The notes under the pieces are model-generated. The model made no database searches, was not told the origin of the DNA, and saw only the letters and a program-made list of their open reading frames with translations. A stretch of 64,000 nt of DNA from Edaphobacter lichenicola (GTDB lineage: Bacteria; Acidobacteriota; Terriglobia; Terriglobales; Acidobacteriaceae), in the NCBI RefSeq assembly GCF_014201315.1, contig NZ_JACHDY010000005.1, forward strand, positions 367,324 through 431,323, read 5' to 3'. Shown in pieces: positions 53,987-63,200 of the stretch; within the stretch, counting starts at the first letter, position 1; each line of letters starts with the position of its first letter. Both the position numbers and the translations under genes were made by a program.

Positions 53987-54562
53987 ATGCGTCGCAATGT
54001 GATCACCGCTGTGCTTTACACCGTTGTTACTACTGTTCTGTTTGGTCTGATCTATCCGTTCGTTGTGACCGGACTGGCGCAGGTGCTGTTTCATGACAAG
54101 GCCAACGGGCAGCTTGTTTACGCGGGTGGGCAGCTGGTTGGCTCGCGTCTTATCGGCCAGTCGTTTACGGCTCCGCAGTACTTTCATTCACGCCCTTCGG
54201 AGGCGGGCAATGGATACGATGCTGCGAACTCGAGTGGCTCGAACCTTGGACCGACGAACAAGAAGCTGATCGACCGGGTAGCGGGGGATGTGGCGGCGTT
54301 GCAGGTCGATCATCCTGGAGCGAACGTGCCGATTGATCTGGTCACGGCTTCGGGATCGGGACTGGATCCTCACATTACGCCGGCGGCTGCGGAGTTTCAG
54401 GTGGCTCGCGTTGCGCGGGAGCGACGTTTGAGCGAGGATGCTGTGCGACGTCTGGTGGCACAACATACCGAGGGGCGTCAGCTTGGGTTTCTCGGAGAGC
54501 CGCGGGTGAATGTGTTGATGCTGAATCTGGATCTCGATCAGGCGGCTCCCGCGCAAAGATAG
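53987..54562 (+). CDS. kdpC: Potassium-transporting ATPase subunit KdpC
   Basis: 191 residues. One N-terminal membrane helix (VITAVLYTVVTTVLFGLIYPFVVTGL), then LVGSRLIGQSFTAPQYFHSRPSEAG, NLGPTNKKLIDRV, DLVTASGSGLDPHITPAAAEFQVARVARER and the C-terminal LGFLGEPRVNVLMLNLDLD, all typical KdpC. It helps couple the catalytic subunit to transport. Last kdp gene; no kdpD or kdpE follows in the window. The composite element copy B starts two bases after its stop. Confidence 0.96.
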   Translation: MRRNVITAVLYTVVTTVLFGLIYPFVVTGLAQVLFHDKANGQLVYAGGQLVGSRLIGQSFTAPQYFHSRPSEAGNGYDAANSSGSNLGPTNKKLIDRVAGDVAALQVDHPGANVPIDLVTASGSGLDPHITPAAAEFQVARVARERRLSEDAVRRLVAQHTEGRQLGFLGEPRVNVLMLNLDLDQAAPAQR

Positions 54563-54564
54563 AT

Positions 54565-54846
54565 GGGGTACCCCCCTCCTATTACCCGCGCGTAAGCTGC
54601 TTATTATCATGGATTTGCGCATAGTATTGGTCGGCAAAATGTTCATAAGAAACGGGTTGCGTGCAGATTCCTCCAAATAAAAGGGTTATGGGATTAAAGC
54701 AAGGAGCCCCGGTATTCGCCGGGGCTCCTTTTATGCATAGTTCTATTGTAGCGGTTTGAGAGTAACTAATACGCCACGCGAAAGAGCAGGGATGGCGCGG
54801 CTTTTTGTGATTTTGGGGCTTGACAGAATTTTCCGGGGCTAAAGTC
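54565..54846 (+). repeat. Composite element copy B
   Basis: GGGGTACCCCCC (54565), TATTACCC then GTAAGC (54580-54597), GGGTTGCGTGCAGATT (54654-54669), AAAGGGTTATGGG, hairpin GGAGCCCCGG/CCGGGGCTCC (54703-54728), TTTTTGTGATTTTGGGG, then TTGACA (54820-54825) and GGGGCTAAAGTCCC. Block order and spacing match copy A at 4862. Here the upstream neighbour is kdpC, and no Cys/His protein gene is attached. Confidence 0.8.
54703..54732 (+). terminator. Intrinsic terminator-like hairpin after kdpC
   Basis: A perfect 10 bp stem GGAGCCCCGG/CCGGGGCTCC with a 6-base loop, followed by TTTTA. It lies about 140 bp after kdpC and inside element copy B. It could end the kdp transcript while also being a conserved part of the element. 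Confidence 0.75.
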
Positions 54847-55150
54847 CCTTGCGCGCTGTGGAGGGCTTCTTCTATTGCTGCGTTACCCCGCAAATTGAAT
54901 CGACGGCGCACTCCTCCGCTAACCCGTTTTACGTCCAAGTGGATCCGCCGCATTCGTAACTAGAAGCTGACTTATCTGGAGTAATATCCACGAGCGGTTT
55001 CTGGCCACTCTATATAGGCGATCGTTAACAATGTTGTAGGCCGCACACTTCCGAGTACCTTCGTCGCGATGCAAACAGGAGAGCGTGTGTGACGGCGTCG
55101 CCCTTACAAAGCATCTGTCTTCCATCCGACGCGATCCCCTGCGAACGGGG
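54847..55150. other. Non-coding stretch between element B and the esterase gene
   Basis: No ORF with coding character and no clear repeat. Nothing recognised. Confidence 0.5.
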
Positions 55151-56719
55151 TCAATGGCCCGACGCAGCACAGGTAAAGCTCGCCGAGTCATTCGGGTCGC
55201 CGTTGCCGTTGTATTTCGCAGCCTGAGGATACGGGCATATCGGCCTCGTCATCTCTACCTTTCTGGCAGCGCCGTACTTGGTCGCGATGATCGTGTCCGG
55301 CGCAATGTTCAGTTCTTCCCATTTTTCGAGCGCGTCGAAGATGCCGTACTCTGGCCCTTTCGCTGTGGTCAAGCCAAGTTGTCCGAAGTTCGCCGCCCCT
55401 GACCCTCCGGCGCAATGGCCCATCCCGGGAACCATGTACAGGCGTACGAAATCTGCTTTCTTCGTGTCGCCCATCTTCCCCTGCACCTGCTCGTAGTATT
55501 GGACGGTGTTCAGAGGCGAGATCGCCGGATCGTTCCAGCCGTGATACAGGATGAGCTTGCCGCCGCGCGCTGCGAAGCGTCTCAGATCGGGATCGGTCGC
55601 GTTCAATGCCTCCGCGGTCTTCGCATCGGCTGCATGCACAGCTGCATCCGTGTTGGCGGTCAAAGCGTTCCAGCTCGGATCGTCAAACACCATGTAGCGG
55701 AAGTAGTTCTGCGTGTACAGGCTCACGTTAGGTCCGTCGCCTACCAGCCAGCTTTTCCATAGGTGCACCTCGTCGCCGGGCATCAGGCCAGGAAATATCA
55801 TGTGCCCCTCATCATCGGTCCCTCCCGCGTAAACCTTCTTGAGAGAGGCGACCTGTGGCGCGGTCAGGCAGCTCAACTCGTCGCCCTGTTTGCATAACAG
55901 TGTCGCGGGGTCAAAATGGCAGGTCCGCGGATCGCTAACGATGCCATCTTTCAACCCATCCTGCACATCGCATTGTGCTAGTACAGCCGCGGTAATCGCA
56001 GGGAGCTTGATGCTTGAGATATATCCAGCGGGGTTGCTAAGGAATACCTTCGTCACATCCACCGTGGCCGCGAGCATCTTTGTCCAGTTGTTGGCGGGTG
56101 CGCCGGCCAGGATTCCGTCGTAATCGGCAGGGAACCGCTGTGCCTCCATCAGCGCTTCGCGGCCGCCGTCGGAGCAAGCGTCGAAGTAGGACTTCGTTGG
56201 AGGTTCGCCGTAAAACGTGTCGATGATGGTTTTGGCGCGCTCAGCGGTAAGGTGGATTGCCCGAAAGCCGAAGTCCGTGACCTTCTCCGGATGCTGATAG
56301 GCCCAGCTTGCGTCTTGCGCGTCCGCCTGATGGCCGGTGTCAGTGCCCGCCGTCGCGAAACCGCGCTTCAGGTTGTCTCCGAGCTGGCCGTAATAGATCG
56401 AGCCCGCGAACCCTCCGTTGCCGGTCCCGAGAAAGCGATGGTTCCAGCCTTTCTCCGGCATCCAGAACTCAAATCGTATAACGGAATCCGAGGTCGGGTG
56501 CAGGATGCCGCTCACACGGCAAAATGCAGGTAATCCTGTCAGGGGTGCGCCATAGGGTGGAGTAAAGCTTCCTCCAACGACCGGCTCGGCAATCAAGATC
56601 GTGGTATCGGGAAGCGCGATCTGGGCAAGCGCGTGGCAGTCGGCTGCGTGTGCGGGAGTTGAGAAGGCGGCGACGAATAGGAATAGAAGGATAGCGAGCA
56701 GAAATAGAAGATTTCGCAT
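55151..56719 (-). CDS. Tannase/feruloyl esterase family protein, secreted
   Basis: 522 residues from the ATG at 56719. Signal peptide (LLFLLAILLFLFVAAFSTPAHA). An alpha/beta-hydrolase of the tannase family: the nucleophile Ser is in FDACSDGGREALMEAQRFPADYDGILAGAP, and the paired cysteine and histidine of the family's CS-D-HC triad are in DACSDGG and MVPGMGHCAGG. The lid region PRTCHFDPATLLCKQGDELSCLTAPQV carries the calcium-site cysteines. It probably cuts ester bonds of plant phenolics (gallate or ferulate esters). The start at 56758 would precede the signal peptide with 13 extra residues. Divergent from the GH31 gene. Confidence 0.9.
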   Translation of the reverse strand: MRNLLFLLAILLFLFVAAFSTPAHAADCHALAQIALPDTTILIAEPVVGGSFTPPYGAPLTGLPAFCRVSGILHPTSDSVIRFEFWMPEKGWNHRFLGTGNGGFAGSIYYGQLGDNLKRGFATAGTDTGHQADAQDASWAYQHPEKVTDFGFRAIHLTAERAKTIIDTFYGEPPTKSYFDACSDGGREALMEAQRFPADYDGILAGAPANNWTKMLAATVDVTKVFLSNPAGYISSIKLPAITAAVLAQCDVQDGLKDGIVSDPRTCHFDPATLLCKQGDELSCLTAPQVASLKKVYAGGTDDEGHMIFPGLMPGDEVHLWKSWLVGDGPNVSLYTQNYFRYMVFDDPSWNALTANTDAAVHAADAKTAEALNATDPDLRRFAARGGKLILYHGWNDPAISPLNTVQYYEQVQGKMGDTKKADFVRLYMVPGMGHCAGGSGAANFGQLGLTTAKGPEYGIFDALEKWEELNIAPDTIIATKYGAARKVEMTRPICPYPQAAKYNGNGDPNDSASFTCAASGH

Positions 56720-56941
56720 CGGTTGGCGAAGGGTACCATTCCGCTTGCCGCAAGACAAGATTGCAACAAGAGCAGGCCATGGAAATGACAGAGTGTGGGC
56801 CTTGTTTAGTCCATCTCGGAGTTTGGTTTAGGGGAGCGCGGGGAGATTGGGGGCGGAGGTGCATAATGTTGGTTTGTGGCTTGGGCGGTTTTTTCGAGTC
56901 AGACTCCTGCTTCTCTACCTGTGAATGAGGTTGAAGGAACT

Positions 56942-59494
56942 ATGAATGGATTGCGTTTTGGAAGAGTTGCTGTCCTGTTTGTTTTGGGCTGCTGCATGAT
57001 GAGTGTTCCCGGTCTGTCGGCACAGAGCGCAACGGCGGCTAAGGGTGATCTGATTTCGCTGAATCGCGCGACGAGTGCTGCGGCGCTGCCGAATGGTTTA
57101 GAGCTGAGGGATGGCGAGGCGAGGGTTCAGATCACAGCGCTGCGAGAGGATGTTCTGCGGATTCGCGTCTCGAAGACGGGGAAGATGCCGGAGGATGCGT
57201 CGTGGGCTGTGCTTCCGGGGTCGCGAACCAGCTCGGTTGCGACGGCCTATCGCGCGGAGGGAGGCAAGGCAGGTTTTAGTACGAAGGCGTTGCAGGTGTG
57301 GGTTGACCGCGCCACGCTTGCGGTAACGATCAGCGACAGGAGCGGAGGTGTTCTGCTCGAGGATGCGCGGCCGGTCGAGTTTCATGGCGATCACTTCCGG
57401 GTCTACAAGAGAATGCCGGCCGAGGAGCACTACTTTGGCCTGGGAGATAAGACAGGGCCGCTCGATCGCAGAGGCGGTGCGTACCAGATGTGGAACACCG
57501 ACCAGTATCGTTTTCAGGAGAGCAGCGATCCTCTGTATAAAGCGATTCCGTTTTTTATTGCGGACAATGCGGGGAGATCGTATGGGTTGTTTCTGGACAA
57601 TACGTGGCGGACGAGCTTTGATTTCGGGAAGGAAGACTCGGAGGCCTACTCGTTTGGGGCCGACGGCGGACCGATTGACTACTACTTTCTCTATGGTCCG
57701 AAGCCGAAGCAGGTGGTGGAGGGGTATGCGTGGTTGACTGGTCTTACGCCGCTGCCTCCGGAGTGGTCGCTGGGCTTTCAGCAGTCGCGCTACTCGTATA
57801 TGACGGAGGCGCGGGCAAGTGAGGTGGCAGACCGTATGCGCGCCGATCGGATTCCCTGCGATGCGCTTTATCTGGACATCGACTTTCAGGATCGGAATGC
57901 TCCGTTCACGGTGAATCAGCAGGCGTTTCCGAAGTTGCCTGAGTTTATTCAGGAGTTGAAGGAGAAGCACTTTAACCTGGTGCTGATTACAGATCTTCAT
58001 ATTGCGGATCGCGCGAATCAGGGGTATGCGCCTTACGATTCGGGTGCGGCGGGGGATCACTTTGTAAAGAATCCGGATGGGTCGGTGTTTGTGGGCAAGG
58101 TGTGGCCGGGGCCGGCGGTGTTTCCTGATTTCACCAGGAAGGAGTCGCGGGCGTGGTGGGGGACTCTCTATAAGGAGTTCTATGGGGATGGGGCTGCGGG
58201 TTTCTGGAATGACATGAACGAGCCTTCGGTGTTCGAGACGCCATCGCAGACCATGCCGCTGGATGTGGTGCATCGGATCGACGAGCCGGGGTTTGTGTCG
58301 CGGACTGCGCGTCATGCGGAGATTCACAATGTGTATGGCATGGAGAACTCGCGGGGGACCTATGAGGGGTTGCTCGCGTTGAAGCCGAATCAGCGGCCTT
58401 TTGTTTTGACTCGGGCTACTTATGCCGGTGGTCAGCGGTATGCGTCGACGTGGACGGGAGACAACTCGAGCAACTGGAATCATCTTCGCATGAGTACGCC
58501 GATGCTTCTGAACCTTGGGTTGAGCGGGTTTTCGATGGCGGGTGACGACATTGGAGGGTATGCGGGTTCGTCAACGCAGGATCTGCTGACGAAGTGGATT
58601 GAGGTGGGCGAGTTCAATCCGATCTATCGCGACCACACGGAGAAGTTCACGGCCGATCAGGAGCCGTGGGTGGGTGGAGCGGAGGTAGAGGCGGTTCGGC
58701 GGAGGTACATTGAGGATCGCTATCGGTTGATGCCGTATCTCTATACGCTGGCCGAGGAGAACTCTCGCACGGGCGTTCCGATGATGCGGCCTTTGTTTCT
58801 GGAGTTTCCGGATGCTACTGCGGACAAACATCCGCTCGATCTTGATGCGGCGAATCAGTTCATGCTGGGGCCGGATCTGTTGATCGCGCCTGCGCCTTAT
58901 CCAGAGGCGCCGGATAGCTATGCGGTGACGTTTCCGCCGGTGGGTTGGTACGACTATTGGACGGGGGCGAAGGTTGCGGGGAGTGCTCGTGAAGCGGTTG
59001 CGGTGAGTACGGGCGCGGCGCTTGGAGTGGGTGCGCTTCAGTCGGTGAAGATCACGCCGCAGGTGGATGTGCTGCCGGTGTTTGTGCGGGCGGGTTCGAT
59101 TCTGCCGTTTGCGCCAGTGGTGCAGAGTACGCAGGAGAAGCCGAATGGGCCGCTGACGCTGAAGGTTTATCCGGGGGATGGTTGCGAGGGTTCGCTGTAC
59201 CAGGATGATGGGATCAGCTTCGCTTATAAGGAGAAGGATTTTCTGCGCGTGAAGTATAGCTGCGAGTCGACCAGCGATGGTTTGCGTCTTCACATCGGTG
59301 CGCGGGAGGGAAGCTTTCAACCCTGGTGGAACGGGGTGGAGGTGACGATCTTCGGTTGGAGTGGCGCGCCGGGGAAGATCACTTACGCTGGCCAGGTGAT
59401 TGCGGACTCTCGGTTCGATGGAGCGGCACACTCGCTTACGATTGTGCTGCCTGAGAGGGCTGAAGGCGGGGTGCTGGAGATTGGCGGGAGGTAG
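56942..59494 (+). CDS. Glycoside hydrolase family 31 (alpha-glucosidase type)
   Basis: 850 residues with a signal peptide (VAVLFVLGCCMMSVPGLSAQS). An N-terminal beta-sandwich is followed by the GH31 barrel: EHYFGLGDKTGPLDRRG, YSYMTEARASEVADRMRADRIPCDALYLDIDFQD, the nucleophile Asp in GFWNDMNEPSVF, the acid/base Asp in TWTGDNSSNWNHLRMS and GFSMAGDDIGGY. DUF5110-type and C-terminal beta domains follow. It probably releases glucose or xylose from alpha-linked saccharides in the periplasm. AAGGAA precedes the ATG; the longer frame to 56876 is unsupported. Confidence 0.94.
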   Translation: MNGLRFGRVAVLFVLGCCMMSVPGLSAQSATAAKGDLISLNRATSAAALPNGLELRDGEARVQITALREDVLRIRVSKTGKMPEDASWAVLPGSRTSSVATAYRAEGGKAGFSTKALQVWVDRATLAVTISDRSGGVLLEDARPVEFHGDHFRVYKRMPAEEHYFGLGDKTGPLDRRGGAYQMWNTDQYRFQESSDPLYKAIPFFIADNAGRSYGLFLDNTWRTSFDFGKEDSEAYSFGADGGPIDYYFLYGPKPKQVVEGYAWLTGLTPLPPEWSLGFQQSRYSYMTEARASEVADRMRADRIPCDALYLDIDFQDRNAPFTVNQQAFPKLPEFIQELKEKHFNLVLITDLHIADRANQGYAPYDSGAAGDHFVKNPDGSVFVGKVWPGPAVFPDFTRKESRAWWGTLYKEFYGDGAAGFWNDMNEPSVFETPSQTMPLDVVHRIDEPGFVSRTARHAEIHNVYGMENSRGTYEGLLALKPNQRPFVLTRATYAGGQRYASTWTGDNSSNWNHLRMSTPMLLNLGLSGFSMAGDDIGGYAGSSTQDLLTKWIEVGEFNPIYRDHTEKFTADQEPWVGGAEVEAVRRRYIEDRYRLMPYLYTLAEENSRTGVPMMRPLFLEFPDATADKHPLDLDAANQFMLGPDLLIAPAPYPEAPDSYAVTFPPVGWYDYWTGAKVAGSAREAVAVSTGAALGVGALQSVKITPQVDVLPVFVRAGSILPFAPVVQSTQEKPNGPLTLKVYPGDGCEGSLYQDDGISFAYKEKDFLRVKYSCESTSDGLRLHIGAREGSFQPWWNGVEVTIFGWSGAPGKITYAGQVIADSRFDGAAHSLTIVLPERAEGGVLEIGGR

Positions 59495-59516
59495 CTATGA
59501 GAGTAGCCCGCGAGAT

Positions 59517-59645
59517 GTCCTGCCAGACGGGCCTCCTCCGCGGAGGGCGGTCACTTCGTGACTGTATACCTTGTTTGGGCAGGAAAGGGATCACATGGCC
59601 TCCCGTTGGTCGGAGACAGAATATGGGCATACCGACAGGAGGACC
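59517..59645. repeat. Palindromic junction element, copy 6 (partial two-arm)
   Basis: GTCCTGCCAGACGGGC, GGGCGGTCACTTCGTGAC, GTATACC, then CTCCCGTTGGTCGGA and a broken complement ending ACAGGAGGACC. It sits between the convergent GH31 and beta-barrel stop codons. Confidence 0.85.
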
Positions 59646-59655
59646 ACTTTAGTTT

Positions 59656-60255
59656 TTAGTGGAAGCGGTAGGCGGCGCCGACTCCCAGGACCTGCGGGGA
59701 TAGATCGTTTGGCGGGAAGCCGAGCCATTTTTGAAACTCATATTCCACTCGCACGTTGATTGAGCGCCGGAGGCGATAGTCCACTCCGACGCCTGCGGCG
59801 CCGATGTTGTAGGCGAGAATGGCGGCGTTGCCTTGCGGGGGGCCACCGGGGGTGAGGCTGGGGACCTCTGGATATTGGAAGACGCCGCGACCGTACATGA
59901 CTTTGGCGAAGGGCTCTATCCGGCCGAAGTGGAGGACGTAGCGAGGGCCGATCTCGTAGGTGCGTTCGTAGATATTTGTGTTTGGGTTTGGATCGTTGAT
60001 CTGGTGGAACTCGGCTTCGATGCCCCAGTGATATTTGAAGTCGAAGTTAACGTAGGCTCCTCCGCCTTTGATCTTTTGCGGGACGTAGTCGGAGTTGGCG
60101 TAGTTGAACTCGCCGCCAGCCTGGAGGACTCCGGCGCTGGTCGCGGTTGGGAGCGCCTGGGCGTGGAGGCGTGTGGCGGCGAAGCTGATGAGGCAGAGCA
60201 GGAGGAGATCGTTTGCCAGCTTTGCGATTTTTTTTGATGTTGATCTGTTGCTCAT
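59656..60255 (-). CDS. Outer-membrane beta-barrel protein
   Basis: 199 residues with a signal peptide (DLLLLCLISFAATRLHAQ). Alternating beta strands (GVLQAGGEFNYANSDYV, GAYVNFDFKYHWGIEAEFHQI, ERTYEIGPRYVLHFGRIEPFAKVMYG, VDYRLRRSINVRVEYEFQKWLG) and an aromatic C-terminus (LGVGAAYRFH) indicate an OmpA/OmpX-size barrel. Function unknown. It starts 30 bp after the stop of the MBG-repeat gene on the same strand, so the two may be co-expressed. Confidence 0.8.
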   Translation of the reverse strand: MSNRSTSKKIAKLANDLLLLCLISFAATRLHAQALPTATSAGVLQAGGEFNYANSDYVPQKIKGGGAYVNFDFKYHWGIEAEFHQINDPNPNTNIYERTYEIGPRYVLHFGRIEPFAKVMYGRGVFQYPEVPSLTPGGPPQGNAAILAYNIGAAGVGVDYRLRRSINVRVEYEFQKWLGFPPNDLSPQVLGVGAAYRFH

Positions 60256-60285
60256 GCTGAGAATCTCTCTTGAAGCTTGCGATTT

Positions 60286-63200
60286 TTACTGTGGGGACTG
60301 GTTGATGTGGTAGTCCACGCTTACAGTGTGCTGTATTCCATTGCTGTTGGCGGTTACAACTATCGGGTAGGTGCGGTCGAAGTAACCTGATCCGCAGCCG
60401 GTGAGGGTTCCGATCGCTCCGAGAGAGGACAGGATGAGCAGTGAGTGGATGATGAGGCGGGTGAGCTTGCGGCTGGAACGACGCGAGTAGCGCAGGCCGA
60501 GGAGCGGGAGGAGGAAGAGGCCGAGCGCGATGTGGGAGAGCCGGCGCGAGCGATCCTGCGGCGACTCGAGTGAGGCGAGCTTGCGGGTTGCGACGGTGAG
60601 GGTGATGTCGGTTGGGCCGGCGTACTGGGCGATGGTCGACGGCGAGAAGGTGTAGGTGGCGAGGATGGGGCCGGTCGGGCTGGCGGAGAGGTTGATGACA
60701 CCGGGGTAGTAGCCCCCGGTGGGAGAGACGTGGAAGGTGTACAGGCGGGTGGTGCCGTAGGTGCCTTCGACAGTCTGGGCGCTGGTGAGGACGATGGTGA
60801 AGTCGAGAGGCGCGACGTTGATCGTGTTCGCACCGGATGCGGCGGAGGCAGTGCTTGAGCTGAAGTCGGTGTCTCCGCTATAGACGGCTGTGATGGTATG
60901 GACGCCTACGGAGAGGGACGTGGTGGAGAAGGTAGCAACATCACTGCTGCTGAGGGTAGCCGTGTTGACCGGGTTGCCGTTATCAAAGAAGGTGACGGTT
61001 CCAGTCGGTGTTCCAGAGGTTGTGGAGGCGACATTGGCGGTGAAGGTTACGGGCAGAGCGAAGACGGTGCTGGTTGTGCTGAGGCTGAGCGTTGTGATGG
61101 CGGGTGCTTTGGTGATCGTCATCATTCCGTTCTGCACGGTCTGGAGGTAATCGGTGACGTTGGTTCCGGTCGCGGCAGGAATGATGGGGTACTGTCCTGG
61201 TTGAGAGAGCGTGCTTGCGGAGTTGGAGAAGATTTCAGTGAAGGTATCGCCGTCGAGCGCGCCAGTGATGGTGCCGGTGAAGACGGGGTTGGGAGTGCCG
61301 TAGAGCTTCGTGAAGCTGTTGGCTGTGACGATGAGTGTGGCCTGGCCGATGGTGAGGGTTCCGTTGGAGTAGACAACGTTATAGTCGCTGAGATTGGTGC
61401 CGGTGGCTGCGGGGATGATCGGGTAGGTTCCGATTTGTGAACTAATTGTGGCGGGTGTGCTTTCGGTGACGGTGAAGGTATCGCCGTTGACTGCGCCTAC
61501 GGTGATGGCGGTGAATGCTGGATTGGCGATCCCATATTCGCGGCTCGCGTTTGCGGCTGTGACTGTGAGGGTAGCCTGGGTGACGGTAAGGACTCCGGGG
61601 GTATAGATCACGTTGTAGTCGCTGAGGTTTGTCCCCGTAGCGACAGGCACGATTGGATAAGCGCCGACCGGCGAGGTTGGGGTGGCGGAGGTGGACTCGG
61701 TGAAGACAAAGGTATCGCCGTTGACCGCGCCAGTGGATGTTGCCGAGAAGACGGGGTTTGCAGAGCCATAGATGCGGCTGGTGCTTCCCGCTGTAACGGT
61801 CAGGGTTGCCTGGCCGATAGTGAGAGTTCCGTTGTTGTATACGACGGTGTAGTTGCTGAGATTTGCCCCGGCGGCCGTGGGAACGATTGGGTAAGTGCCG
61901 ATGGGCGATGCGGTGGTGGCTGTGGTGGTTTCGGTGTAGGTGAAGGTGTCGCCGTTCTCGACTCCGGTAGCCGAGGCGGTGAAGCTGGGATTAGGAGATC
62001 CGTAGGTGCGGTTGGCGTCAGCGGCGGTGACGGTCAGTGTCGCCTTGCCTATGGTGAGGGTTCCGTTGGTGTAAACGATGTTGTAATCGGCGATGTTGGT
62101 GCCGGTGGCTGTGGGAACGATCGGATAGGTGCCAACCGGGGACGCTGCGGTTGCAGTGGTTGTTTCGCTGAAGGTGAAGGTGTCACCGTTCTGCGCGCCG
62201 GTTGCGGATGCGGAGAACATGGGGTTCGGAGCGCCATAAGTACGGTTCGCATCGGCAGCGGCGACGGCGAGGGTGGCCTGGCCGATGGTGAGAGTTCCAT
62301 TGTCATAGACAACGTTGTAGTCGCTGAGGTTGGTGCCAGAGGCCAGTGGAACGATAGCGTAAGTTCCTACAGGCGAGGTGGCGGTGGCCGAAGTGCTCTC
62401 GGTGAAGGTGAAGGTGTCGCCGTTGACTGCGCCAACCGCAGTAGCAGAGAAGGCCGGGTTAGCAGCGCCGTATGTTCTGCTGGCGCTCGCGGCTGTGACC
62501 GTGAGAGTAACTTGAATGACGGTGAGTGTTCCGTTGGCGTAGACGACGTTGTAGTCGGCGAGGTTGGTGCCTGTCGCGGTGGGAACGATCGGATAGGTGC
62601 CAACGGGGGACGCTGCGGTTGCGGTGGTTGTTTCGCTGAAGCTAAAGGTGTCGCCATTCTGCGCGCCGCTGGCGGATGCGGAGAAGGCTGGGTTCGCTGC
62701 ACCGTAGGTACGGCTGGCGTCTGTTGCAGTGACGGTCAGGGTTGCCTTGCCGATGGTGAGAGTTCCGTTGACGTAGGTCACGTTGTAGTCGTTGAGGTTG
62801 GTGCCGGTGGCTACGGGGATGATGGCGTAGGTGCCAGGAGCCGACGCTATGGTTGCCGGGGTGCTTTCGGTGAGGGTGAAGGTGTCGCCGTTCTGTGCTC
62901 CGATGGCGGATGCGGAGAAGGTTGGATTAGGCGTTCCGTAAGTCCGGTTGGCATCTGCTGCGGTGACGGTCAGGGTTGCCTTGCCGATGGTGAGAGTTCC
63001 GTTGTTATATATGACGGTGTAGTTGCTGAGATTTGTCCCGGCGGCCGTGGGAACGATCGGGTACGTGCCTATGGGCGAAGCGGTAGTGGCTGTGGTGGTT
63101 TCGGTGTAGGTGAAGGAGTCGCCGTTCTGTGCTCCGGTGGCGGAGGCAGAGAAGGTTGGATTAGGCGTTCCGTAAGTCCGGTTGGCATCTGCTGCGGTGA